DNA from: Promethearchaeota archaeon
GTDB lineage: Archaea > Asgardarchaeota > Lokiarchaeia > Sigynarchaeales > SOKP01
Direction: 5' to 3'
Length of the DNA stretch: 18,838 bases
Assembly (NCBI GenBank): GCA_019894875.1
Contig: JAGXNR010000049.1
Location: 1-18,838, forward strand
The first letter of the stretch is position 1; the number at the start of each line of letters is the position of its first letter. The position numbers and the translations under genes are program-made. The notes under the pieces were generated by a model, which worked only from the letters and a program-made list of their open reading frames with translations, had not been told where the DNA came from and did not search any database. Shown here piece by piece: positions 8,595 to 15,780 of the stretch.

Positions 8595-8628
8595 ATTTGA
8601 AAGAATCATTGAAGATTTTTCTCTAACA

Positions 8629-8638
8629 TTTTTTTTTT
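8629..8638 (+). terminator. T-tract terminator after the amidase
   Basis: A run of ten T begins 34 bases after the amidase stop. Archaeal RNA polymerase terminates at such tracts without needing a hairpin. It suggests that the amidase and cdhBC are separate transcription units. Confidence 0.5.
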
Positions 8639-8737
8639 GTTCGAACTCTAATATAGTTAGTTTTTAATTCCTTTTTTAATCTTAAAGCTTGTAATTTTTG
8701 GTTAAACTTCATAAAAACAATTTTTTTAAATTGTCCT

Positions 8738-8762
8738 TAATAATTCTAAGTAAGAATAATTA
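8738..8762. repeat. Imperfect inverted repeat upstream of cdhB
   Basis: Ten-base arms with one mismatch: ATTCT at 8743-8747 pairs with AGAAT at 8753-8757 across AAGTA, and after the mismatch four further positions pair on each side (8738-8741 with 8759-8762). It lies about 50 bases before the cdhB start, where a promoter-proximal operator or the first part of the leader would be. It is AT-rich, so the evidence is modest. Confidence 0.3.
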
Positions 8763-8808
8763 TTTTACAACTTATAGCTAAAAATAAAAACAGAGGAAAT
8801 TGAATAAA

Positions 8809-9339
8809 ATGGCACGACCATATCAAAAAGCAAACATTCCCGGCCCCGAAATGGGTACATCTGTTACCGATCCAACTGTAATGGCGAATTTGCTTAAAAG
8901 TCCAATGAGGAAAGTTCTTGTTATTGGAGCAGAATCATTAACTTGGGAACTTGATGGCAAGAAGATTGCTGACTTTTTAATTGAGATTTCAAATAAAATC
9001 GATTGTACCGTTGTTGGTACTGGTCATACATATAGTTATTTAAAAGATAAGATTGTAAAAAATAAACTATATGATATGTCGTTAATTAACATTACACATC
9101 GCTTATGCGATAAGGATTGGGCGGGTTTAGATGGAGAAGGACAATATTCAATGGCTATTTTCGGCGGACATTTAGTGTTTTATGTTTCTCAAACGATGTC
9201 CCGAATCAAAAACTTCACAAACTGGGTAAAAACAATTGATTTAGACAAATATTCTCACCCTAATGCTAGATTCAGTTTACCGAATCTTAGCGATGAAGAT
9301 TGGAAAGTATTCTTAGAAAGTTTAATTGAAAAATTATAA
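8809..9339 (+). CDS. cdhB: CODH/ACS complex epsilon subunit (CdhB)
   Basis: Epsilon subunit of the acetyl-CoA decarbonylase/synthase complex, the small partner of the CdhA CO dehydrogenase subunit. The product is 176 residues from the ATG at 8809, near the usual 170. That ATG has a GAGGAA-type ribosome-binding site about 11 bases upstream; the in-frame TTG at 8800 is too close to that site. The N-terminal PYQKANIPGPEMGTSV is characteristic of the subunit, followed by KVLVIGAESL, DCTVVGTGHTYSYLK and FGGHLVFYVSQTMSRIKNF, the Rossmann-like core. cdhC follows 34 bases later with its own ribosome-binding site, clearly one operon. The catalytic alpha subunit gene (cdhA), normally next to cdhB in methanogens, is not within this window. 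Confidence 0.93.
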   Translation: MARPYQKANIPGPEMGTSVTDPTVMANLLKSPMRKVLVIGAESLTWELDGKKIADFLIEISNKIDCTVVGTGHTYSYLKDKIVKNKLYDMSLINITHRLCDKDWAGLDGEGQYSMAIFGGHLVFYVSQTMSRIKNFTNWVKTIDLDKYSHPNARFSLPNLSDEDWKVFLESLIEKL

Positions 9340-9358
9340 AAAAAATTAAAAAATATAT

Positions 9359-9365
9359 AAGGAGA
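9359..9365 (+). promoter_or_regulatory. Ribosome-binding site of cdhC
   Basis: AAGGAGA, a strong Shine-Dalgarno match, ends 8 bases before the cdhC ATG at 9374. It fixes the start of cdhC inside the cdhB-cdhC operon. Confidence 0.7.
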
Positions 9366-9373
9366 ATTAAGAA

Positions 9374-10810
9374 ATGAGTTTTTCTGATATACCTGTAGAT
9401 GTTGGCCCTGTTTATGAAGGGGAACGAATTAGAGGAAATCAAATGTATGTAGAGCTTGGCGGTCCTAAAATTGAAAAGCACTTCGAACTTGTAAGGGTGA
9501 AGGCACCTAAAGAAATTGAGGATGGAAAAGTAATACTTATTGGTCCGGATCTTAAAGACATGGAAGAGGGTTCAACACACCCCATTGGAATATTAGTTGA
9601 AGTTGCTGGACCCGAACTTGAAGAAGATTTAGAGGCTGTTTTCGAAAGAAGAATCCATGAATTCTGTAATTTCGTCAATGGAATTATGCACTTAAACCAA
9701 AGATATACAAATTGGATGCGTATTTCCAAAGCTGCCTTTGAAAAGGGTTTTAATTCCTTCGAAATGCTTGGTACAGTCTTAATACGATTATTTAAAGCAG
9801 AATTACCAATAATTAAAACCGCACAAGTTACAATTATTACCGATCCAGCAAAAATCGAAGAACCCCACGAGTTTGCGTTAGGAATCTATAATAAAAGAGA
9901 TGAAAGAGCTCGTAGTATTAATGACGAAGATGTAGAGATGTTTTATGGCTGTGTTCTTTGTCAATCTTTCGCTCCAACACATGCATGTTGCATTACCCCA
10001 AATCGTATGAGTCTATGTGGTTCGATTTCATGGTTTGACGCAAGAGCAGCTGCCCGTGTAGACCCAAAGGGACCGTTATTTGAAGTACCTCCAGGAGAAA
10101 CAATTAATAAAGAAGGAGGAGAATATTCCGGTATTAACGAGATGATTAAAAAAAGATCACTTGGCGAAATTGAAAGAATATATCTTTATAGTGGAATGGA
10201 ATATCCTCATACAAGCTGTGGATGTTTTGAAGCAATTGATTTTTTTATTCCTGAAACTGGTGCAGGTCATGGCATCATTGATAGGAATCATGATGGGATA
10301 GCGTTAAATGGTCTCCCCTTCTCAGCGATGGCAAATCAAACTGGGGGCGGAAAACAATTGGCGGGCTTCAACGGAATTAGTATCCAATATATAATCAGTC
10401 CAAAATTTCAGCAATACGATGCAATCCAAGCAGGGTTAAAGAGCGGTATTGAATTGGTAGTTTGGATGGGAAGAACGGTAAAAGACCGAGTATATGATCT
10501 GCTTCCAGAAGATATCCGGGATAAAATTGCGACCGAAGATGATGTTGCAGATTTAAAAGATCTTCCAGCCTGGTTAGAAAAAGTGAAACATCCTATAATA
10601 GAAACTGAGCCATACAAAGCAGCTGCCAGTGGAGTTGAAGAGGAAGAAGAATGGGAGGAAGAAGGCGCTATGATGCCAATGGGCACGGTTGGTATGACTA
10701 TACCGGGAGCTGGAGGAGTCGGGGGTTTCAAAGTAATTCTGAAGAATTGTAAGATTCATGCGGAATCAATAATAATCAAAAAGATTGAACCTAAAACTAG
10801 AAGGAAGTAA
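9374..10810 (+). CDS. cdhC: CODH/ACS complex beta subunit, acetyl-CoA synthase (CdhC)
   Basis: Archaeal acetyl-CoA synthase of 478 residues. It makes or cleaves the C-C and C-S bonds of acetyl-CoA at the Ni-Ni-[4Fe-4S] A-cluster, using CO, CoA and a methyl group carried by the corrinoid subunits. The ligand cysteines are all present: Cys193, Cys196, Cys205 and Cys215 in GCVLCQSFAPTHACCITP and MSLCGS, and the CGC motif at 282-284 that holds the distal nickel. Their spacing (3, 9, 10, 67, 2) equals that of Moorella AcsB (506, 509, 518, 528, 595, 597). Like other archaeal forms it lacks the N-terminal CODH-docking domain of bacterial AcsB. A Glu-rich linker (about 416-426) and Gly/Met-rich stretch precede the conserved tail GGFKVILKNCKIHAESIIIKKI. 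An active enzyme is expected if partner subunits exist elsewhere. Confidence 0.97.
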   Translation: MSFSDIPVDVGPVYEGERIRGNQMYVELGGPKIEKHFELVRVKAPKEIEDGKVILIGPDLKDMEEGSTHPIGILVEVAGPELEEDLEAVFERRIHEFCNFVNGIMHLNQRYTNWMRISKAAFEKGFNSFEMLGTVLIRLFKAELPIIKTAQVTIITDPAKIEEPHEFALGIYNKRDERARSINDEDVEMFYGCVLCQSFAPTHACCITPNRMSLCGSISWFDARAAARVDPKGPLFEVPPGETINKEGGEYSGINEMIKKRSLGEIERIYLYSGMEYPHTSCGCFEAIDFFIPETGAGHGIIDRNHDGIALNGLPFSAMANQTGGGKQLAGFNGISIQYIISPKFQQYDAIQAGLKSGIELVVWMGRTVKDRVYDLLPEDIRDKIATEDDVADLKDLPAWLEKVKHPIIETEPYKAAASGVEEEEEWEEEGAMMPMGTVGMTIPGAGGVGGFKVILKNCKIHAESIIIKKIEPKTRRK

Positions 10811-10829
10811 AAGTTTTACTTTTTTTTTT
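10805..10829 (+). terminator. Hairpin plus T-tract terminator overlapping the cdhC stop
   Basis: AAGTAAAA (10805-10812) and TTTTACTT (10814-10821) form a near-perfect palindrome that includes the TAA stop. It runs directly into a ten-base T-tract (10820-10829). It ends the cdhBC operon. Confidence 0.6.
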
Positions 10830-11145
10830 ACTTATTTTTAAATTATTTTCATTAAAGAATTGACATCTTAAAACATCTACAGATTGAGATATTTTTAATT
10901 TCTACTAATTGAACATATTGTTATAATGATAAGAGAGAGAATTTTGCATTAGAACATTTTCTAAATAATTACGACATAATTTCGACAAAAAAAAATTCTA
11001 AAACCTTTTAATATAAGTTGTTACTTTATCACGGAAATATTATTAATAGGGTAACATTTAAAAGTGAGAATTTCGGTATATATGAGGAGAAGTAGGAAAG
11101 AAAATATCCTTTAAACAATTTGATTGAAACTCATCAAAAATTAAA
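10830..11145 (+). promoter_or_regulatory. Gene-free stretch with the promoter of the longin-like gene
   Basis: No coding region of useful length is seen. ACCTTTTAATATAAG at about 11003-11017 looks like a BRE plus TATA box and would start transcription near 11037, leaving a leader of about 110 bases. The leader contains a 10-codon frame (11082-11114, MRRSRKENIL). The rest is AT-rich sequence in which no further structure was recognised. Confidence 0.35.
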
Positions 11146-11601
11146 ATGTTGATTCGCGAAGCTGGTATCATCTTTAATGGAATACCCGTTATATTTACTA
11201 GTTATCATAGGGCTAGTAAGGAAGAAACAGATTTAATTTGTTCGAGTGGATTAATGAGTGGATTATTAACTTTTGCTGAATGCTTGATGGCGCCAATAGA
11301 ATATTTTGAAAGCAGTAAATATTCAATAATTTTTAAAAAAGGAAAGATGGTAGACTTTTATGGAAAAGAACAAGAAGTACTTGCTTTCTTGGTTCTTGAT
11401 AAAGATGAAAGGCTTGAAAAGTATTTGAATAAAACAATTAACCCTCTTTTAGAAAGATTGCTAAAGAAATTCACTACTGAATTTAGCGGTTGTAAAATTA
11501 CTGAGTGTGCTCAGTTTGAACCATTTAAAAAGATTATTGATAAACTTTTTGGAACAGGTACCCTAACTTTTGAAGAAAAGGTAGTCTCTTTATTTGTTTG
11601 A
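11146..11601 (+). CDS. Small longin/roadblock-like protein (tentative)
   Basis: A 151-residue soluble protein with no enzyme motif. The pattern is two short strands (EAGIIFNGIPVIFTSYH), a helix with small residues (CSSGLMSGLLTFAECL, about 32-47), three strands (EYFESSKYSIIFKKGKMVDFYG, then VLAFLVLDKD), and a long amphipathic helix (about 90-113). That order, beta-beta-alpha-beta-beta-beta-alpha, is the layout of longin or roadblock/LC7 domains, which in eukaryotes build regulators of small GTPases and which are abundant in Asgard archaea. The last 40 residues contain two cysteines (GCKITECAQF) and have no clear assignment. A role with small GTPases is inferred from fold alone; none is encoded nearby. 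It has its own likely promoter and is convergent with the next gene. Confidence 0.5.
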   Translation: MLIREAGIIFNGIPVIFTSYHRASKEETDLICSSGLMSGLLTFAECLMAPIEYFESSKYSIIFKKGKMVDFYGKEQEVLAFLVLDKDERLEKYLNKTINPLLERLLKKFTTEFSGCKITECAQFEPFKKIIDKLFGTGTLTFEEKVVSLFV

Positions 11602-11640
11602 GTGGAAGGGATAAATTTAACATAAAATTGGGGAATTGAA

Positions 11641-12744
11641 TTAGTTTATCCGAGAGAAAAATATTTCTCTAACCTTATTAAAAAGTGGCTTATTTTCCTC
11701 AAGATAATTTACTTCAAAAGCTTGAGATCCCCCGTTTGGATAGTAAGCTAATATTACAGAATCATTCAATGTCCAATTCATATTATTGAAGCCTACATCA
11801 TATCCAACTATATTAAATCCTTTTTCAAGAGCAAGGGACATTGAATGTACCCCATTTTGAGTTGTAGGAATTCGCCATAAGATGATTCTCCATTTATTAT
11901 AAATTTTTAAAAGATTATTTAAAGATTTTTCTTGAATAGAACCATATAAACTCACAATACCATCATGAAATTCTTTAGAAACACCGTAAATTTCATAACC
12001 CTTATCTTTTTTACCTTTTTCTAAGATCAAAACGTCGCGATTCATTTTTTTAGTATGACTTTTAACATAATCATGAAAGAAAATGAAGTCTTCATTATTC
12101 AACAAATGGATTTTTTTCTCTCGTTTTTTCCACAAATTATTAAATATAATTGAATAGAGAAATGCTGCTTCTTCTCTTTTTGGAGGAAATGGTGTATTAT
12201 TGTCAACTTTAAAAGCTCGCCGATCCCCATAGTTATAGTAAGCAGGAACTAAACCAAATGGTATAGCTCCGGAATTTCTAATAAGTTTTTGGGCTCTAAT
12301 TTGCGGTCCTCGAACTTCTATATTAAGTCTTAAACAATCTTTAAATTCTGGCATCTTAGTAACGGTTATAATACCAGCTGCACCTATTTTTGATGTAACT
12401 CCTAAACCTTGATACTTTTGTCTTGTTACACCTTTACTTGCATGGGCAATATATCTATTTTTTCTTATTAATCCAGTACCAGCTATTTCTTGATCTTCTA
12501 ACGATTCACCTACAAACCAGAAATTACTTCTTTCTGATAATTCTCTTTTTAATAGATTAATATCATATATCAAAGGAGTGAGGTACTCATAATTATATAT
12601 TTCTTTAAAGATCATAGAAATATTTTTAGCATCTTTCGGTTCTCCAAATCTTAAGCCATATTCTTCGCCGTTTTTAGAGAAGAACTTCTGAAAATAAACA
12701 TTTTCTCCTTGGGGAATTAAATCTTTTTTACTTATGACTGCCAT
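11641..12744 (-). CDS. Two-part GNAT acetyltransferase-like protein
   Basis: A 367-residue protein with a GNAT domain in its N-terminal half. LRFGEPKDAKNISMIFKEI (about 31-49) is the entry strand and helix, IAGTGLIRKNRYIAHASKGVT the central strands, and RQKYQGLGVTSKI (about 108-120) the acetyl-CoA loop. The second half (about 240-345) ends in NGVHSMSLALEKGFNIVGYDVGF, which resembles the last strand-helix-strand of another GNAT unit but has no clear acetyl-CoA loop. The protein may therefore be a tandem GNAT with one dead half. A strong ribosome-binding site, GGTGAGG (12753-12759), supports the start, and TATATAAAA at about 12801-12809 on the other strand reads as its TATA box. Substrate unknown. 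Confidence 0.65.
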   Translation of the reverse strand: MAVISKKDLIPQGENVYFQKFFSKNGEEYGLRFGEPKDAKNISMIFKEIYNYEYLTPLIYDINLLKRELSERSNFWFVGESLEDQEIAGTGLIRKNRYIAHASKGVTRQKYQGLGVTSKIGAAGIITVTKMPEFKDCLRLNIEVRGPQIRAQKLIRNSGAIPFGLVPAYYNYGDRRAFKVDNNTPFPPKREEAAFLYSIIFNNLWKKREKKIHLLNNEDFIFFHDYVKSHTKKMNRDVLILEKGKKDKGYEIYGVSKEFHDGIVSLYGSIQEKSLNNLLKIYNKWRIILWRIPTTQNGVHSMSLALEKGFNIVGYDVGFNNMNWTLNDSVILAYYPNGGSQAFEVNYLEENKPLFNKVREIFFSRIN

Positions 12745-12798
12745 CCTAATTTCCTCACCTTGTTCAATTTACAAAAACTAAGTAATAGTTTTCAAAGC

Positions 12799-12811
12799 CC
12801 TATATAAAATT
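12799..12811 (-). promoter_or_regulatory. TATA box of the two-part GNAT gene
   Basis: Read on the minus strand, ATTTTATATAGG is a good archaeal TATA element. It would start transcription near 12779, giving a leader of about 35 bases that carries the GGTGAGG ribosome-binding site. Confidence 0.5.
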
Positions 12812-12927
12812 TTCTATTTACTCACGTGAAAAAAGGGAAAAATAAACAAAGATTTATGACCAAATTAGTTATGAAATTAGAAATTAGACTATTAATTTCA
12901 ATAAACAAAAAGGTTTAAGGGAGATTC

Positions 12928-13644
12928 CTATTGTTTTAATTTAAAACCGATTCCATAATACATCAAATTAGTCCAGAGTAAAATTGAAAGTGCATATATG
13001 CCGACAATTAACCTAAAATCGTCTCTAAATACGTAGTTACTTACCCAAATTAGGTATGGTACAGTAATTGCCCCTAAAGTGCCGATAAAATAGTACCGCC
13101 ATTTCTTTTTTAAAGTCTTCGTTTCAAAGTTAGTGTAAATTTTTAACGATGTAGAAATTATGGGTATAACTACAAAACCCGCTTGGAAAGCTATTACATA
13201 AATTAGAAAAATTGGACTAAATCGAGGTTTATAGTCGTCTATCCAAACCCCCCAACCCTCACCTAATAAGTAAAAGGGGATCATTCCGATTAATAACAAA
13301 AGAGCATATAATAAAATATATCTATTTTGCTTTTTTATGGAGAATACTATTGTTGATTCTAGTATTACCATATTTACAACAAGCACAAATATTGCTCCGA
13401 AACATGTAAAGAAATTAGTAAAATAATTAAGAATTAAAATGAGTGTTGTATTAGTCAACGCAGCATAAATCATATTTAAAATACTAGCTAATATTGAAGA
13501 AATGAAGAATGCACTAAAAGTAAGATTTAATCGAAGCCTCCTTCTTCTTAATATTTGTAATATTATTAATGAGAAATATAATACGAAAAATCCTTGTAAG
13601 TATACTATAAGAATTCTTCCAAGATCAACCTCAAATAAAACTAT
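12928..13644 (-). CDS. Predicted 7TM membrane protein with a non-canonical start
   Basis: Integral membrane protein of unknown function. The first in-frame ATG (13473) gives 181 residues beginning in the middle of a hydrophobic segment. The same frame stays open upstream to 13668 and adds two credible helices: RILIVYLQGFFVFYLSLIIL followed by a basic RRRRLRL loop, then LTFSAFFISSILASIL running into the ATG. With them the protein has seven transmembrane helices, outside N-terminus and inside C-terminus (KLKQ). No ATG, GTG or TTG occurs in this extension. A Shine-Dalgarno-like GGGGGATC is followed after AAA by an ATA codon at 13644-13642, used here as the start (238 residues). The true start could also be lost through mutation or sequence error. 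It may be a receptor or sensor-type 7TM; no signalling domain is attached. Confidence 0.6.
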   Translation of the reverse strand: MVLFEVDLGRILIVYLQGFFVLYFSLIILQILRRRRLRLNLTFSAFFISSILASILNMIYAALTNTTLILILNYFTNFFTCFGAIFVLVVNMVILESTIVFSIKKQNRYILLYALLLLIGMIPFYLLGEGWGVWIDDYKPRFSPIFLIYVIAFQAGFVVIPIISTSLKIYTNFETKTLKKKWRYYFIGTLGAITVPYLIWVSNYVFRDDFRLIVGIYALSILLWTNLMYYGIGFKLKQ

Positions 13645-13690
13645 TTTGATCCCCCAATGATATTTTATTTAATTCTTATTTGGTTAAGGT

Positions 13691-13701
13691 GATATAAATA
13701 A
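13691..13701 (-). promoter_or_regulatory. TATA box of the 7TM gene
   Basis: On the minus strand TTATTTATATC predicts a transcription start near 13670, upstream of the GGGGGATC site and of the open-frame extension. This supports translation from well upstream of the ATG at 13473. Confidence 0.5.
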
Positions 13702-13758
13702 CTAGAGTAAAATTTCATTTAACTTCTAAATTGTATAAAAACTTGTGAAATTAAATCA

Positions 13759-14346
13759 TTAATTAATTTGATGTTTAGAATATATTTCTTTTAAGCGTTT
13801 AGGAATATTCCATTTATTCATAAACTTTACAACACTAATAGGAAGGAAGTGTTCCCACTTTCTATTGTGTATCATAGCTTTACGTATATCGCTTGAACTA
13901 AGTCCCTTTTTTTCCAGGGGGACCTCCCATAAAACATGAATTTTCAAACCAAGTTCCTGAAAATGTTTTCTCTTTTCTTGCCCCCACTCATCATAAATCG
14001 TGAGAAAGAATATAGCATCTAAGGGGACATAATATTTTATAAGCTCTGGAACATTTATCGGAAGAGGTACAATAGAAAATTCTGATAAACTTAAACCTTG
14101 TTCTAACAGTGCTGCTTGTATCATCAAATAACGTTCATAATATGTTAATGGATTTGCAATAGAGGTACTACGGTGTGGATTAGCATCGGAGTCTCTCGTT
14201 AGAGATGGGTCAGGATTAGTAATTCCCACTACGAGATGTTTGCATAGTTCCTTCCCGGCCATTAGATATTTAATGTGATCATTATGTAATACTTGGAATC
14301 GTCCATGGATTACTCCCAGATCATATTGAAAGGTAGTATTTTTCAT
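13759..14346 (-). CDS. NMN adenylyltransferase-like nucleotidyltransferase
   Basis: A 195-residue HIGH-type nucleotidyltransferase, close to archaeal NadM, which joins ATP and nicotinamide mononucleotide to form NAD. GVIHGRFQVLHNDHIKYL (about 11-28) carries the GRFQ and HxxH nucleotide-binding motif. NPLTYYERYLMI (66-77) corresponds to the NP-T--ER-MI block and VPLPI (93-97) to the following strand; LSSSDIRKAM (149-158) is the ISSTxIR-type motif that holds ATP phosphates. The HNDH version differs from the common HxGH. A related FAD synthetase-type or pantetheine-phosphate-type activity cannot be excluded. CTATTTATACTTG at about 14370-14382 on the minus strand acts as a TATA box very close to the ATG, so the message may be nearly leaderless. 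It is divergent from mre11. Confidence 0.82.
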   Translation of the reverse strand: MKNTTFQYDLGVIHGRFQVLHNDHIKYLMAGKELCKHLVVGITNPDPSLTRDSDANPHRSTSIANPLTYYERYLMIQAALLEQGLSLSEFSIVPLPINVPELIKYYVPLDAIFFLTIYDEWGQEKRKHFQELGLKIHVLWEVPLEKKGLSSSDIRKAMIHNRKWEHFLPISVVKFMNKWNIPKRLKEIYSKHQIN

Positions 14347-14517
14347 CTCGATTTTTTGTATTGTGATTTCAAGTATAAATAGAATTTATTTCAAGTAATT
14401 TTTCTTAATATGTCAAATTTTTCACTATTTTTGAAGGCTATTAATATTTATATGATTGTTGTTGACTATTGTTTTATAATCTCTTTTAGTTAAGTATACT
14501 TATTTATTAATATTAGG

Positions 14518-15681
14518 ATGAACAGTTCTTCCGAATCTTTAACGGCATCAAAAAACAGAAGCAATAATTGTGTAAAATTTATCCATGCAAGTGATATTCA
14601 CCTAGGTTGCCAGCAATATCGCAACCAAAACCGTGCTGATGATTTTATAACAGCTTTCAGAGAGATTTTAGCTTTATCAATTGAACACAGTGTAGATTTC
14701 ATTCTACTTGGAGGAGATGTCTTCACATCTTTAGAAATGTTACCCGGAAAATTATTAGAAATAATTGATCTGTTGACAGAGTTTAAGGATCACACTAGAG
14801 GAAAGATTCCTATCATTGCAATTGAGGGAAATCATGATATTCGAAAATTTTCTATTGGTTTGAGGTTGTCCGAACGTGGTCAATCATGGTTAAAACTTAT
14901 TTCGAGTTTGGATTTAATTATTTTACTTGAAGCGAATCTAAATGATCCCCCAGAAGAAATGTTTAAACCTTATGACTTCCAACTTAAAAAAGGAGGGAAA
15001 TTCCAAGTAAAGAATGTGATGATTCATGGAATTCAATATTATGGACAGGATCCAGTGAATTTTTTACCAAAAATACAAGCCGCAATCAAAAAGGAAAAAG
15101 GTATATATAATATCCTTTTGCAGCATTATGGTATTGAAGGGCAAATGAAAAATGTACCCGGTGTGAAATTAGAAAACATAGAATTGTTAAAAGATCGAGT
15201 TAATTATTTAGCTCTTGGTCACTTTCATCGTCAATTCGTTATTGATGATTGGATATATAATCCAGGATCCTCTGAGGCTGCGAGTTGGATTGATTCAACT
15301 TTTAAACGAGGGATCTTTTTAGTGGAAGTTTTTAACGATGAAATTTTTACTAAAAATGTTCAAATCATTAGATTACATAATCGTCGTCACCAATGGGAAG
15401 TAATTTTTTTCCCTAAACCCATTAGAAATAAAGAAGATCTTTATAATATTATTTTCCATAAATTAAAACCTATTTTTAATCATAAAAAGAAAAATGAAAA
15501 GGCATCAAATACCAGAATACCCTCTTTATATTTAGTCTTGAAAGGAAAAATGCCATGTAAATTATTTAAAATAAATGAAAAAGAATTAAGAAATAGAATC
15601 TGTGAGAATTTTCCTGTTGTAGATGTTAAAATCTATCAGAAATTTACAAACGGGATAACTAGATTAGATAAATATTTATAA
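14518..15681 (+). CDS. mre11: Mre11-like DNA repair nuclease (SbcD/Mre11 family)
   Basis: A 387-residue metallophosphoesterase nuclease, the end-processing half of Mre11-Rad50. All di-metal motifs are visible: ASDIHLG (Asp26, His28), GGDVF (Asp67), EGNHD (Asn105, His106), LLQHYG (His203) and LGHFH (His235, His237). YNPGSSEAAS near 247-256 is the usual strand after the last motif. The C-terminal part (about 285-387) resembles the capping domain. The first 18 residues, rich in Ser and Asn, are a poorly conserved extension, and a start inside them cannot be excluded. An archaeal mre11 often lies beside rad50, herA or nurA; here none is present on either side. A TATA-like ATATTTATATG near 14447 would give a leader of about 40 bases. 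Confidence 0.92.
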   Translation: MNSSSESLTASKNRSNNCVKFIHASDIHLGCQQYRNQNRADDFITAFREILALSIEHSVDFILLGGDVFTSLEMLPGKLLEIIDLLTEFKDHTRGKIPIIAIEGNHDIRKFSIGLRLSERGQSWLKLISSLDLIILLEANLNDPPEEMFKPYDFQLKKGGKFQVKNVMIHGIQYYGQDPVNFLPKIQAAIKKEKGIYNILLQHYGIEGQMKNVPGVKLENIELLKDRVNYLALGHFHRQFVIDDWIYNPGSSEAASWIDSTFKRGIFLVEVFNDEIFTKNVQIIRLHNRRHQWEVIFFPKPIRNKEDLYNIIFHKLKPIFNHKKKNEKASNTRIPSLYLVLKGKMPCKLFKINEKELRNRICENFPVVDVKIYQKFTNGITRLDKYL

Positions 15682-15780
15682 TTCTAATTTTTTCCTACAG
15701 AGAATTAAAAATATCTCAGTTTTTCATAAAGTAAGAGAGGTTTCCAAAATTAAATTCATAACTTAAAAGTTTATTAGATA

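Noticed and set aside
10019..10030. GGTTCGATTTC resembling a tRNA T-loop
   Set aside because: It lies within the conserved CdhC A-cluster region and has no acceptor or anticodon stems around it.
9439..10759. Minus-strand frames opposite cdhC
   Set aside because: They are Ser/Pro-rich antisense shadows of a strongly conserved coding sequence.
11082..11114. 10-codon frame in the leader of the longin-like gene
   Set aside because: Too short, with no spacing or overlap linking it to the main start; kept only as a note.
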